This document shows positions 8,738 to 18,086 of a stretch of DNA of 64,000 nucleotides, in pieces. The position numbers were made by a program, and so were the translations under genes. Below the pieces are notes generated by a model. The model saw only the letters and a list, made by a program, of their open reading frames with translations, searched no databases and was not told the origin of the DNA. The first letter of the stretch is position 1. Every line of letters begins with the position of its first letter. The stretch is from contig JAGATV010000045.1 of the NCBI GenBank assembly GCA_017621075.1, forward strand, positions 1 through 64,000, given 5' to 3'. Source of the DNA: Lachnospiraceae bacterium. Lineage in GTDB: Bacteria > Bacillota > Clostridia > Lachnospirales > Lachnospiraceae.

Positions 8738-10555
8738 ATGGCATCAGTGGACCAAAGCAGGATTCGTAACTTTTGTATCGTTGCACATATAGATCACGGA
8801 AAATCTACTCTGGCAGACCGCATTATCGAGCAGACCGGTCTTTTGACCAGCAGGGAGATGCAGGACCAGATCCTTGACAATATGGATCTGGAGAGAGAAA
8901 GGGGCATTACCATCAAGGCCCAGGCGGTACGCACGGTTTATCGCACCAAGGACGGGCAGGAATATATCTTTAATCTGATCGATACACCGGGACATGTGGA
9001 CTTTAATTATGAGGTGAGCCGTTCTCTGGCCGCCTGTGACGGAGCCATCCTGGTGGTAGATGCAGCTCAGGGCATCGAAGCGCAGACCCTTGCCAATGTA
9101 TATCTGGCGCTGGATCACGACCTGGATGTATTCCCTGTGATCAACAAGATCGATCTGCCCAGTGCGGAGCCCCAAAGGGTCATTGAGGAAATCGAGGATG
9201 TGATAGGTATCGAAGCCCAGGATGCGCCTTTGATCTCCGCCAAGAACGGTATCGGCATCGACGAGGTGTTAGAGCAGATCGTGAAGAAGATTCCGGCACC
9301 CAAAGGAGATCCTGACGGTCCTTTACAGGCATTGATCTTTGACTCTCTGTATGATTCCTACAAAGGGGTCATCATTTTCTGCCGCGTTATGGAAGGCACG
9401 GTAAAGAAGGGCACCAGGATCAGATTCATGGCCACCGGTGCCAGTCAGGAGGTCGTGGAGGTAGGCTATTTCGGAGCGGGACAGTTCATTCCCTGCGAAG
9501 AACTTTCTGCGGGTATGGTGGGCTATATCATGGCTTCCATCAAAAATGTGAAGGAAACGGCGGTGGGCGATACTGTCACCGATGCGGACAACCCCTGTGC
9601 AGAGCCTTTGCCCGGTTACAAGAAGGTGCAGTCCATGGTGTACTGCGGCATGTATCCTGCGGACGGAGCCAAGTATCCGGATCTCAGGGATGCCTTGGAG
9701 AAGCTGCAGTTGAATGACGCTTCTTTAAACTATGAGCCGGAGACTTCCGTGGCGTTGGGATTCGGCTTCCGATGCGGATTCCTGGGACTGCTTCACCTGG
9801 AGATCATCCAGGAGAGACTGGAGCGAGAATATAATCTGGACCTGGTAACCACAGCTCCGGGTGTTATCTATAAGGTGTACAAGACCAACGGTGAGGTCAT
9901 GGAACTGACCAATCCTTCCAATCTGCCGGACCCCTCGGAGATCGAGTATATGGAAGAGCCGGTGGTGAATGCAGAGATCATGGTGACCTCTGAGTTCATC
10001 GGTTCCATCATGGAACTGTGCCAGGAGAGAAGAGGCAGGTATCTGGGCATGGAATATATCGAGGGGACCAGAGCGCTTCTTAAGTATGAGCTGCCTTTGA
10101 ATGAGATCATCTATGATTTCTTTGATGCATTAAAATCCCGTTCCAGAGGGTATGCTTCCTTCGATTATGATATCAAGGGCTATGAGCGCTCCAACCTGGT
10201 GAAGCTGGACATCCTGATCAACCGGGAGGAGGTGGATGCGCTTTCCTTTATCGTGCATGCAGATTCCGCTTATGAGCGGGGCAGGAAGATGTGCGAGAAA
10301 TTGAAGGATGAAATCCCCAGACACTTATTTGAGATTCCCATTCAGGCTGCAGTGGGGGGCAAGATCATTGCCAGGGAGACGGTAAAGGCTATGCGTAAGG
10401 ATGTGCTGGCCAAGTGTTACGGCGGCGACATCACCCGTAAAAAGAAGCTTCTGGAAAAACAGAAGGAGGGTAAGAAGCGCATGCGTCAGATCGGCAATGT
10501 AGAGATTCCCCAGAAAGCGTTTATGAGCGTTCTGAAGCTGGATGACAAGAAATAG
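8738..10555 (+). CDS. lepA: Elongation factor 4 (LepA), ribosome back-translocating GTPase
   Basis: A translational GTPase that acts on stalled or mis-translocated ribosomes. The 605-residue protein has G1 AHIDHGKST, switch region [11 protein letters not shown]3 DTPGHVDF and G4 NKIDLPSA. The LepA-specific C-terminal part follows, with [14 protein letters not shown] and the lysine-rich [21 protein letters not shown] end. Start at ATG 8738, which has GAGGGAG upstream and yields [13 protein letters not shown]. An earlier in-frame ATG at 8705 would add 11 residues over the ribosome binding site. It has its own promoter and is followed after 41 nt by hemW. Confidence 0.97.
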   Translation: MASVDQSRIRNFCIVAHIDHGKSTLADRIIEQTGLLTSREMQDQILDNMDLERERGITIKAQAVRTVYRTKDGQEYIFNLIDTPGHVDFNYEVSRSLAACDGAILVVDAAQGIEAQTLANVYLALDHDLDVFPVINKIDLPSAEPQRVIEEIEDVIGIEAQDAPLISAKNGIGIDEVLEQIVKKIPAPKGDPDGPLQALIFDSLYDSYKGVIIFCRVMEGTVKKGTRIRFMATGASQEVVEVGYFGAGQFIPCEELSAGMVGYIMASIKNVKETAVGDTVTDADNPCAEPLPGYKKVQSMVYCGMYPADGAKYPDLRDALEKLQLNDASLNYEPETSVALGFGFRCGFLGLLHLEIIQERLEREYNLDLVTTAPGVIYKVYKTNGEVMELTNPSNLPDPSEIEYMEEPVVNAEIMVTSEFIGSIMELCQERRGRYLGMEYIEGTRALLKYELPLNEIIYDFFDALKSRSRGYASFDYDIKGYERSNLVKLDILINREEVDALSFIVHADSAYERGRKMCEKLKDEIPRHLFEIPIQAAVGGKIIARETVKAMRKDVLAKCYGGDITRKKKLLEKQKEGKKRMRQIGNVEIPQKAFMSVLKLDDKK

Positions 10556-10596
10556 GCCGTAACCGGGCGGCAGGATCATCGGACGGATTTTGAAAA

Positions 10597-11760
10597 ATGG
10601 CTGATAAAAAAGAGTTAGAATTGTATTTTCATATTCCCTTTTGCGTGCGCAAGTGTGCTTATTGTGACTTTTTGTCGGCACCAGCCGGAAAACCGGTGCA
10701 GGAAGCCTACATGAAAGCAATGCTTGCGGAGCTTTCGGGCAGAGCGGACGAGTGCCGGGATCACCGGGTCTCGTCCGTATTTATTGGGGGAGGCACCCCT
10801 TCCGTGGTGGAGGAAACGTGGATATGCCAACTGATGCAGAGGGTGAAGGAAAGCTTTGCATTGGCTTCCGATGCGGAGATCACCATAGAAGTCAACCCCG
10901 GAACGGTTACGGAAAAGAAACTGAAGGTCTACAGGCAGGCAGGAATCAACCGACTGAGCATCGGACTGCAGTCTGCCCGGGATGAGGAGCTTAAGAAGCT
11001 GGGGCGTGTGCATACTTATGAACAGTTTTTGGAAACATACTGTGCAGCCAGGGCAGCAGGCTTTGCCAATATCAATGTGGATGTGATGAGTGCCCTGCCG
11101 GGACAGAGTCTTTTAAATTATGAAGAGACCCTTAAGAAGGTGTTGGCGTTAAGTCCCATACCGGAGCATATTTCCGCTTACAGCCTGATCATCGAGGAGG
11201 GAACTCCCTTTTTTGAAAGCTATGGGCGGGGGGAACTGCAGCTTCCGGATGAGGACTGCGAGAGGAGGATGTATGAGCGGACGGCGGAGCTTTTGGGGGA
11301 AGCAGGTTTTGTGCGCTACGAGATCTCCAATTATGCCAGACCGGGATTTTTTTGCAGGCATAATTGCGGTTACTGGAAAAGGACGGAGTATCTGGGATTT
11401 GGCATCGGAGCGGCATCCTTGTTTCAGAACAGCAGATTTTCAAACAGCAGGGAGCTTTCCGCATATCTGAAAGAACCTTTGGGCAGCAGAGAGGATAGGA
11501 CTGTATTGAGCCCACAGGACCGGATGGAGGAATTTATGTTTCTGGGGCTGCGCATGACTGCAGGCGTAAATTACCGGGAATTTGCAGAGACTTTCGGGCA
11601 GACCATGGAAGAAGTATACGGGGGTATCATTCAGAAAAATCGGGAAACAGGACTCCTTTATGACCGTAAGGATCCTGAGACGGGGGAAAGGTTCTTGGCG
11701 CTTACCGGCCGGGGAGTTAATGTGAGCAACTATGTGATGGCACAGTTTCTCTTTGACTGA
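10597..11760 (+). CDS. hemW: HemW, radical SAM heme chaperone (coproporphyrinogen III oxidase-like)
   Basis: 387 residues. The radical SAM cluster motif is at Cys16, Cys20 and Cys23 (FCVRKCAYCDF), followed by FIGGGTPS (SAM-binding), EVNPGTV and NRLSIGLQS. The C-terminal domain has RYEISNYARPG and the HNCGYWKRTEYLGFGIGA stretch typical of HemW/HemN relatives. Position directly after lepA is the conserved Firmicutes arrangement (formerly hemN or yqeR) and argues for HemW, a heme-transfer chaperone, rather than a true oxidase. The ribosome binding site is weak (GGACGG, some 12 nt upstream). Confidence 0.93.
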   Translation: MADKKELELYFHIPFCVRKCAYCDFLSAPAGKPVQEAYMKAMLAELSGRADECRDHRVSSVFIGGGTPSVVEETWICQLMQRVKESFALASDAEITIEVNPGTVTEKKLKVYRQAGINRLSIGLQSARDEELKKLGRVHTYEQFLETYCAARAAGFANINVDVMSALPGQSLLNYEETLKKVLALSPIPEHISAYSLIIEEGTPFFESYGRGELQLPDEDCERRMYERTAELLGEAGFVRYEISNYARPGFFCRHNCGYWKRTEYLGFGIGAASLFQNSRFSNSRELSAYLKEPLGSREDRTVLSPQDRMEEFMFLGLRMTAGVNYREFAETFGQTMEEVYGGIIQKNRETGLLYDRKDPETGERFLALTGRGVNVSNYVMAQFLFD

Positions 11761-11821
11761 CAGGCACTTGCGGGATGGGATTCTCATAGACTATTGATGA
11801 GAGTAATCCACGGAGGCTGTT

Positions 11822-12448
11822 TTGAAGACATTCCAAAAACCCCTGACCCGGGAGGAGGAAGCCGAGTATATCCGCAGACTTGGGATGAGCGATCCTGAGG
11901 TATCTAAGCAGGCAAGGGAAATCCTGATAGAGCGGAACCTGCGGCTGGTTGCGCATATTGCCAAGAAATACCAGAACGTGGACGAAGACATGGAAGATCT
12001 GATTTCCATAGGGTGCATAGGGCTGATCAAGGCCATCGACAGCTTTGACGCCGGAAAAGGGAGGCTGGCTACCTATGCATGTCGTTGTATAGATAACGAA
12101 CTTCTCATGCTGCTTCGCAGTAAGAAGAAAACTGCCAGGGAAGTATCCCTGTTCGAACCTATCGGGCAGGATAAGGAGGGAAATGAGATCCAACTGGTGG
12201 ATGTGATAGAGAACGGACAGACGGATGTGATAGAGGATATGGAGCTGGCCAGAAATAAGAAGCTCCTTGGCACTCTCATGCAGAACAGACTGACCGGTAA
12301 GGAGCGGGAGATCCTTATCATGCGCTACGGTCTTAACGGAAAAGGGGAAGCTACCCAGAGTGAGATCGGCGCCAAGCTGGGGATTTCCCGCAGCTATGTA
12401 TCCAGGATCGAGAAGAAAGCCCTTCAGAAATTGCGGGAAGGATTTTGA
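11822..12448 (+). CDS. sigK: Sporulation sigma factor SigK (no pro-sequence)
   Basis: Late mother-cell sigma factor that drives coat and cortex genes. The 208-residue protein has region 2 with RNLRLVAHIAKKYQN, DLISIGCIGLIKAIDSF and the TYACRCIDNELLM recognition helix, and region 4 with the helix-turn-helix SEIGAKLGISRSYVSRIEKKA. The sequence GQDKEGNEIQLVDV is characteristic of SigK over SigE. Start is TTG 11822 with GGAGG 5 nt upstream; an in-frame TAA at 11804-11806 rules out a longer N-terminus. The protein therefore starts where mature Bacillus SigK starts, without the pro-peptide that SpoIVFB cleaves. The gene is uninterrupted; no skin element lies within it. It follows hemW after 61 nt. 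Confidence 0.93.
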   Translation: MKTFQKPLTREEEAEYIRRLGMSDPEVSKQAREILIERNLRLVAHIAKKYQNVDEDMEDLISIGCIGLIKAIDSFDAGKGRLATYACRCIDNELLMLLRSKKKTAREVSLFEPIGQDKEGNEIQLVDVIENGQTDVIEDMELARNKKLLGTLMQNRLTGKEREILIMRYGLNGKGEATQSEIGAKLGISRSYVSRIEKKALQKLREGF

Positions 12449-12456
12449 ATTATATC

Positions 12457-12485
12457 TTGTGATTTCCTAAATGAAATAGTATAAT
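12457..12485 (+). promoter_or_regulatory. Sigma-A promoter of the HD-GYP pseudogene
   Basis: TTGTGA (12457-12462), 17-bp spacer, TATAAT (12480-12485). It is intact although the gene it serves is broken. Confidence 0.78.
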
Positions 12486-12531
12486 CCTGTGTAAGAGGAA
12501 ATTTGCCATTTCGGACCAAAGAGAGGACAGA

Positions 12532-13364
12532 ATGCAGTTTATAAAGACAGAAGGGTTAAGAACAGGCATGCGTTTGGCACGGCCTATATACAGTAAAAAG
12601 GGAGTTTTGTTGTTTGAACGCAATTCCCTGTTGACGGATCAGGCGATCGACAGCGTGAAGAATTTCGGACTGTTGGGCATTTATATCTTAGAGCCGGCGG
12701 AGCCTTTGCCTCCCATATCCGAGGAGGATGTGGAGTTTGAGCGTTTTCAGGTGATGATGGTTTCATCCATCAAGGAGGAGCTTGACAGGATATGCGCCAC
12801 GAAGCGTCAGAGCAGGATGCAGAATCTTACAGGGCTCATCATCAAGAATTACGGACACCTGGAGACCAAGATAAATTTTTACCAGAATCTGAGGAGCAAG
12901 GAAGATTTTGTATGCAGGCCGAACATGTCCGGACGGAAAGCGACAAGGACGGCGGCATGGCAAGGAAGATGGTCCTGGGTGCCAGGATACTTTTGGTGGC
13001 AGACCGATATGATGAGATGACTGCCATGAGTCTTTTGGGGGAATCGGAGTCTGAGGTAAAGGCCATACGGGAATTTTTGGAGCATCCGCAGCTGTATGAT
13101 CCGGAAGTGGTAAAGGCGCTGATACAGAGCATCAATATCCTGTTCCCGGGTGTGAGCGTGGAGCTGAATACCGGGGAAAAGGCACTGGTGCTTACGGAGA
13201 ATCAGTCGGATATCTTAAAGCCGGTAGTGCTGAGTTTTCGCGACAACAGCATTCTGGATCTGTCCCTGAGGGAGAATCAGGGTATCTTTATCGAAGATGT
13301 CATGAAGACCATGGACAACAGATATATTATGGACACGAACACTCTTAAGAATGTAGGGGTGTAA
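12532..13364 (+). pseudogene. Broken HD-GYP domain protein (frameshift plus internal deletion)
   Basis: Two overlapping frames together encode one damaged protein. The first (ATG 12532, GAGAGGA upstream) encodes an N-terminal domain, MQFIKTEGLRTGMRLARPI and so on, to about SKEDFV near base 12915, then goes out of frame and stops at 13020. The second frame carries on with LGARILLVADRYDEMTAM (about 12976-13029), then the end of an HD-GYP domain (LYDPEVVKALIQSINILFPGVSVELNTGEKALVL) and a C-terminal tail to 13364. Between them the HD dyad and the HHExxDGxGYP motif of this c-di-GMP phosphodiesterase family are missing, roughly 75-100 residues. The loss is not a multiple of three. An assembly fault is possible, but a single base error could not explain the missing core. 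Confidence 0.8.
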
Positions 13365-13376
13365 AAGACGGACATC

Positions 13377-13395
13377 GGGCCGGAGAAACCGGCCC
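13377..13395 (+). other. GC-rich hairpin after the HD-GYP pseudogene
   Basis: A perfect 7-bp stem (13377-13383 with 13389-13395) and 5-nt loop, followed by a second weaker inverted repeat, ATTCC-gatc-GGGAAT. No T-run follows, so it is at most a weak terminator. The remainder of the 147-nt gap to comM shows nothing I recognise. Confidence 0.45.
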
Positions 13396-13511
13396 GGATT
13401 CCGATCGGGAATGCAAGATTCCAACAGATTTCTTATCACATTTCATTTTCATCCCCTTTCGGGGAACAGATTTCAAACCATACAATTTCATAATCGGAAA
13501 GGAGAGATTAC

Positions 13512-15101
13512 ATGTACAGCAGGATATTGTCCGGAGCTGTCTGCGGAGTGCGCGCCTATATGGTGGGCGTTGAGGTGGACATTGCCTCAGGTCTGCCATC
13601 TTTTAACATGGTGGGCTCCCTGAGCGGAGAAGTGAGAGAATCGAGGGAGAGAGTCTGTGTGGCGCTGAAAAATGCAGGGCTTTCGCTTCCGCCGGCTCAC
13701 ATTACGGTAAATCTTTCCCCTGCAGACAGGCGGAAAGAAGGAACCGGATTTGATCTTCCCATAGCGGTGGGGATTTTGCAATCTATGGAGCGTTTTTCAG
13801 GTACGGTTGCAAGGGATACCCTGTTTTTGGGAGAACTGGGGCTGAACGGAGAATTGAAAAAGGTAAAGGGAGTGCTTCCCATTGTGCAAGAGGCAGCAAA
13901 GCAGGGCATCCGGGAATGTATTGTCCCTGTGGGAAATGCCATGGAGGGAGCGGTGATACCCGGAATCATTGTGCGGGGAGCAGGACATATCGGAGAGGTG
14001 CTTGCTTATCTGCGGGGGAAGGGAGAAAAAGAGAAAGACGCAAGGGCAGGACTGGGTGGGAGGCAGCAGGAGGAGATGCCGGGACTTTTGCCGCCTGTAA
14101 AATGGGAGCCTGAGGGGATGCTTGAGGGCAGAGGAGATTTTTTGGGGGAGGACTTTGCCCTGGTCAAAGGGCAGGAAAGCGCAAAAAGAGCGGCGGAGAT
14201 CGCAGCGGCAGGATTCCACAATCTGCTGATGACAGGGCCGCCCGGTGTGGGAAAGTCCATGATCGCCAAATGCATTCCGGGAATCCTGCCGCCGCTTTCT
14301 CTGGAGGAAAGCCTGGAGGTTACGTCGGTCCTGAGCGTGGCCGGCCTTCTTGAGGAAGGCAGGGGGCTGGCCGCAGAAAGACCTTTTTGCGCACCGCATC
14401 ATACCCTTTCCCAGATCGCCCTGATGGGAGGGGGGAACATCCCCAGGCCGGGACTTGTGTCCCTGGCACACAGGGGTGTATTGTTTTTGGACGAGCTGCC
14501 GGAGTTTCAGAGAAGCACTCTGGATAGCCTGCGTCAGCCCTTGGAGGAGCGGGAGGTGAGGATTGCCAGAGCCGGCGGTAATATCACTTATCCGGCAGAC
14601 TTTATGCTGGTGTGCGCCATGAACCCCTGTCCTTGCGGCTATTATCCTGATGCCGGCAGATGTCGGTGCACCGGGCCACAGGTAAAGAGGTATCTGGGGA
14701 AGATATCCGGTCCGATCCTGGACAGAATCGATCTGTGCGTAGAACTGCAGGCGTTGGACATCCGCAGCCTGCGTGGGACAGAGCGGGGCGAGAGCAGCAG
14801 ACAGATCAGGGAGCGGGTCATAAGGGCCAGGAAGCGGCAGGCGCAGCGCTTTGCGGGAACAGATTATCGCTTTAACGGAGATATCCGGGCAGGGGATGTG
14901 GAGCGGTTCTGCCCGCTATCCCGGGAAGGAAGACAGTGCATGGAGGATCTTTTTCAAAAACTGAAGCTCAGTGCCAGGGCCTATCACCGCATCCTGAAGG
15001 TGGCCCGCACCATTGGCGACCTGGCTGGGGAAGAACACATAAAGAAGGAGCATCTGTTGGAGGCTGCCTGTTACAGACCGGCTTCGGAATATTGGGTGTG
15101 A
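13512..15101 (+). CDS. comM: ComM/YifB-family Mg-chelatase-like AAA+ ATPase
   Basis: 529 residues. An N-terminal ribosomal-S5-like fold domain (GVEVDIASGLPSFNMVG, then NLSPADRRKEGTGFDLPIA) precedes an AAA+ module with Walker A MTGPPGVGKS, sensor and arginine segments (FLDELPEFQRSTLDSLRQPLEE) and a four-cysteine NPCPCGYYPDAGRCRC insert. A C-terminal helical Mg-chelatase domain ends the protein. In Gram-negative bacteria ComM is a branch-migration helicase used in natural transformation; in Firmicutes its role is less certain. It has GAAAGGAGAG upstream and is followed by dprA after 22 nt, so the two form a recombination or competence pair. Confidence 0.94.
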   Translation: MYSRILSGAVCGVRAYMVGVEVDIASGLPSFNMVGSLSGEVRESRERVCVALKNAGLSLPPAHITVNLSPADRRKEGTGFDLPIAVGILQSMERFSGTVARDTLFLGELGLNGELKKVKGVLPIVQEAAKQGIRECIVPVGNAMEGAVIPGIIVRGAGHIGEVLAYLRGKGEKEKDARAGLGGRQQEEMPGLLPPVKWEPEGMLEGRGDFLGEDFALVKGQESAKRAAEIAAAGFHNLLMTGPPGVGKSMIAKCIPGILPPLSLEESLEVTSVLSVAGLLEEGRGLAAERPFCAPHHTLSQIALMGGGNIPRPGLVSLAHRGVLFLDELPEFQRSTLDSLRQPLEEREVRIARAGGNITYPADFMLVCAMNPCPCGYYPDAGRCRCTGPQVKRYLGKISGPILDRIDLCVELQALDIRSLRGTERGESSRQIRERVIRARKRQAQRFAGTDYRFNGDIRAGDVERFCPLSREGRQCMEDLFQKLKLSARAYHRILKVARTIGDLAGEEHIKKEHLLEAACYRPASEYWV

Positions 15102-15123
15102 GGTCCGGACGGAAAGGAGAAGC

Positions 15124-16221
15124 ATGAAAAAAGAAAAATGGTATGATTACTGGCTTTGCAGCGCAGAAGGGGTGGGGAACCGTACGATCAGCAGGCTGAT
15201 AGAGAAATTCGGAAGCGCCCGGGAGATTTATCAGGCTTCTGAAGCAGAGCTTTTGCAGGTGGTGAGCAAAACACAGTTTCAGAGTCTGTCAGAGAAAAAA
15301 AGACGGGGGAGTGCAGAGGAGGAATATCAGAGACTGGCAGAACAGGGAATCGCCTTTTATACTGTGGAGGAGCCGGATTATCCCGGGCGGCTCAAAGAGA
15401 TTCCCGATCCGCCCTACGGTCTGTTTGTGAGGGGCAGGATGCCCCGGGAGGAGAGGGCGGCAGTGGCAGTTGTCGGGGCCAGGGATTGCTCGGAATACGG
15501 CCGTTATGTGGCCGGGGAGTTGGGAAGACATCTGGGAAGGAGCGGCATCCAGGTCATCAGCGGAATGGCAAGGGGGATCGACGGCATCAGTCAGGAGGCG
15601 GCACTGGACGCAGGCGGCACCTCCTTTGGCGTGCTGGGCTGCGGAGTGGATGTCTGCTATCCCGCACAGAATAAAAAATTATATGAACGACTGCTGGAAC
15701 AAGGGGGGATCCTGTCGTCGTATCTGCCGGGCACCCTGCCGAAATCGGGACATTTTCCACCAAGGAACCGGATCGTCAGCGGTCTTGCGGATGTGCTTGT
15801 GGTCGTTGAGGCAAGAAGGAAGAGCGGAACCCTGATCACTGTGGACATGGCACTGGAACAGGGAAAGGATGTCTATGTGGTGCCGGGCCGGGTCACAGAC
15901 AGACTCAGCGATGGCTGTAACAATCTGTTAAAACAGGGAGCCGGGGTGTTTTTGTCCCCGGAGGAATTTGTGAGTGAGATACAAAAGAACGGTATGGAAG
16001 TCCAAAATCCTGACTTGGGGCTGTCTGGCAAAGACCAGCTTCCCAAGCCGCTGCTCCGGATCTGTGAGGCACTGGATTTTTACCCATTGCCGGTGGGGGA
16101 GATTGCCATGCGCATGGGAGGGGACTGTACCGTAAAGGAGATCCACATGGGGCTGATGCAGCTATGCCTGGAGGAAATGGCAGTACAGGTGAGCCCGGGA
16201 TATTTTTGCAGGAGAGGGTAA
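15124..16221 (+). CDS. dprA: DNA processing protein DprA
   Basis: Loads RecA on incoming single-stranded DNA during transformation. The 365-residue protein has an N-terminal SAM-like helical region and a Rossmann-type core, with VVGARDCSEYG, VISGMARGIDGISQEAAL, LGCGVDVCYPAQN, the basic DNA-binding FPPRNRIVSGLAD and RKSGTLITVDMALEQG. A C-terminal winged-helix-like segment follows (PLLRICEALDFYPLPVGEIAMRMG). AAAGGAG lies upstream of the ATG. In Bacillus the next genes are topA and codY; here those sit about 31.5 kb further on, so this conserved string has been split just after dprA. Confidence 0.96.
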   Translation: MKKEKWYDYWLCSAEGVGNRTISRLIEKFGSAREIYQASEAELLQVVSKTQFQSLSEKKRRGSAEEEYQRLAEQGIAFYTVEEPDYPGRLKEIPDPPYGLFVRGRMPREERAAVAVVGARDCSEYGRYVAGELGRHLGRSGIQVISGMARGIDGISQEAALDAGGTSFGVLGCGVDVCYPAQNKKLYERLLEQGGILSSYLPGTLPKSGHFPPRNRIVSGLADVLVVVEARRKSGTLITVDMALEQGKDVYVVPGRVTDRLSDGCNNLLKQGAGVFLSPEEFVSEIQKNGMEVQNPDLGLSGKDQLPKPLLRICEALDFYPLPVGEIAMRMGGDCTVKEIHMGLMQLCLEEMAVQVSPGYFCRRG

Positions 16222-16258
16222 GTGGTGATGCCTGTGGTACAATAGTCCTGTTAATTGG

Positions 16259-16294
16259 AATTTTGTTGAAATTAAGTAAGGAATGTGATATTAT
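16259..16294 (+). promoter_or_regulatory. Promoter of the glycosyltransferase-YfhO cluster with a CodY-box-like palindrome
   Basis: TTGAAA (16266-16271), 17-bp spacer, TATTAT (16289-16294). Bases 16259-16273 read AATTTTGTTGAAATT, a palindrome matching the CodY consensus AATTTTCWGAAAATT at 12 of 15 positions and overlapping the -35. The promoter is clear; CodY binding is inferred. Confidence 0.65.
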
Positions 16295-16327
16295 ACCAAT
16301 GATATTATATGGGGGAACAAAAGCAAA

Positions 16328-17155
16328 ATGAAAAAACATAGTTTTGTAATATGTGCATATAATGAGTCACCTTATTTGGAAAAGTGCGTCTTATCCTTGA
16401 TGGATCAGGAAGATAAAACGGATTCTGATATTTTGATGTGTACCTCCACCCCCAACGAGTATGTGAGGAGAGTGGCTGATAAGTACGGCATTCCGCTGAT
16501 TGTAAATCCGGAAAAAGGAGATATCCAGAGCGATTGGAATTTCGCTTACAATTCCTGTGATTCCCAGTATATAACATTGGTACATCAGGACGATGTATAC
16601 AGTAGAGAATATTCGAAACATTTATTTGAGGCTGTCAGGAAATTTGATGATATCCTGATCTTTTACAGCAGTTACAGGGCTTTGGTGACAACAGAACATT
16701 CGGAAGAGGTACAGAATGATGTGAATTGCCGCTTGAGAAATCTGCTTAGCTTCCCCATGAGATTTTCTGCCTTGCAAAAGAAAAAGAGCTGGAAACGGGC
16801 GGTCCTGAGATGGGGGAATTCGATTTGCTGTTCCAGTGTGACATATAACAAAGCGATGTTGGGGAATATGGATGTGTTTCAATCCCAGCTCAGATATTCC
16901 CTGGACTGGGATACTTATTTGAGCCTTGCTGGATTGGCAGGCCGGTTTTATTATGACAGGACGGTGTTAACATATTTTAGGATACATAAACGGTCAACAA
17001 GTATGCTCTGTATCGAGAATGAAATGAGGGAAAAGGAAGACTATATCATGTTCTGTAAGATGTGGCCGAAAGCTTTTGCCGGTTTCATTATGCATTTTTA
17101 CAAATTAGCGTATCGCAATTACCAAAATTTGAAAGTAGAGGACAAACATGAGTGA
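16328..17155 (+). CDS. Family 2-type glycosyltransferase
   Basis: 275 residues, GT-A fold. It begins HSFVICAYNESPYLEKCVLSL, the usual family 2 entry strand, and has the metal-binding acidic motif HQDD at 86-89 (LVHQDDVYS) and a DWDTYLSLAGL segment in the acceptor part. No transmembrane helix is visible, so it is likely a cytoplasmic enzyme adding sugar to a lipid-linked or wall glycan; donor and acceptor are unknown. It is the first gene of a three-gene unit. Its 3' end overlaps the methyltransferase start by 8 nt. Base composition is visibly AT-richer than comM-dprA upstream, consistent with transfer. Confidence 0.88.
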   Translation: MKKHSFVICAYNESPYLEKCVLSLMDQEDKTDSDILMCTSTPNEYVRRVADKYGIPLIVNPEKGDIQSDWNFAYNSCDSQYITLVHQDDVYSREYSKHLFEAVRKFDDILIFYSSYRALVTTEHSEEVQNDVNCRLRNLLSFPMRFSALQKKKSWKRAVLRWGNSICCSSVTYNKAMLGNMDVFQSQLRYSLDWDTYLSLAGLAGRFYYDRTVLTYFRIHKRSTSMLCIENEMREKEDYIMFCKMWPKAFAGFIMHFYKLAYRNYQNLKVEDKHE

Positions 17156-18086
17156 TCTGATATGCCGGATATGTCATAATGCTGAGGGGAACAAAGAGGT
17201 TCGGTTGCAGGGAACCATGTATGGTACACATGGAGAGTATCCCTATTTTTTGTGCGGAAAGTGTGGATGTCTGCAGATCAGGGAAGCGGTAGATGATATC
17301 GCAAAATATTATAATACCGACCATTATTATTCCTTTAACATGAATAAGCGAAAATTAAAGAATGAACTGTTGTTCCTACAGATGAAGGATCAGGTGGAAA
17401 AGAAGGATTTGTTGGGAAAATTAGTAGGCTACCTGTATCCTGTGAATTATGCTTTCTTTCGGCTGATCAATAAAGAGGACTACATTTTGGATGTAGGCTG
17501 CGGAGATGGGGAATTGCTTCGCTGGCTGAAACGCCTTGGCTATCAGAATGTGATGGGGATCGACCCTTATGTGGGGCAGGATATTATAGTGGAAGATCAG
17601 ATTCTTGTGGCCAAGGGAGATGTGAGAGAGTATGACTTCAAAGATACCTACAAGATGATTACACTTATCCATTCGTTGGAACATGTGTATCAGCAACAGG
17701 AGCAGATCGCCGCTTTGGATGCTCATTTGGAGAGGGGCGGATTTCTGGTGTTTCAATTACCGGTGCTCTCACAGTATTACTGGAAACAATACGGGACCAG
17801 GCTGTATACACTGGACCCTCCGCGGCATTTTTACTTGCATACCAAAAAGAGTCTGCAGGAATTGATGAAGCCGTTTCCATACAAGATGATTGATTACGCA
17901 ACAGAAATCGATGTGGCAATACCGGAAATGGCTCGTAACATAGAGCGGGGCAATACAGAAAAAAACGGAGGGACAGGGTTTATCACCGGAACGATTTCGG
18001 CCTTGAGATCCAGAAAGCTGAAAAAGCAGTTAAAGAAAGAAGAGGACGGAGCTATTGCAACGGTGGTATTTCAAAAAATGCAATGA
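17148..18086 (+). CDS. SAM-dependent methyltransferase with N-terminal zinc finger
   Basis: 312 residues. An N-terminal CxxC...CxxC unit (Cys6, Cys9, Cys36, Cys39) precedes a Rossmann methyltransferase domain with the SAM loop LDVGCGDGE at 114-122, the acidic MGIDPYV strand and LIHSLEHVYQQ. This arrangement is common in methyltransferases that modify sugars or polysaccharide chain ends in glycan loci. It overlaps the glycosyltransferase upstream by 8 nt and the YfhO-like gene downstream by 4 nt (ATGA), so all three are translationally coupled. The exact substrate cannot be read from sequence. Confidence 0.87.
   Translation: MSDLICRICHNAEGNKEVRLQGTMYGTHGEYPYFLCGKCGCLQIREAVDDIAKYYNTDHYYSFNMNKRKLKNELLFLQMKDQVEKKDLLGKLVGYLYPVNYAFFRLINKEDYILDVGCGDGELLRWLKRLGYQNVMGIDPYVGQDIIVEDQILVAKGDVREYDFKDTYKMITLIHSLEHVYQQQEQIAALDAHLERGGFLVFQLPVLSQYYWKQYGTRLYTLDPPRHFYLHTKKSLQELMKPFPYKMIDYATEIDVAIPEMARNIERGNTEKNGGTGFITGTISALRSRKLKKQLKKEEDGAIATVVFQKMQ

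Noticed and set aside
12792..13364. A separate 190-residue protein starting at ATG 12792
   Set aside because: Its first 40 residues are an out-of-frame reading of the HD-GYP N-terminal domain and only the later part has family sequence, so it is the second half of a pseudogene.
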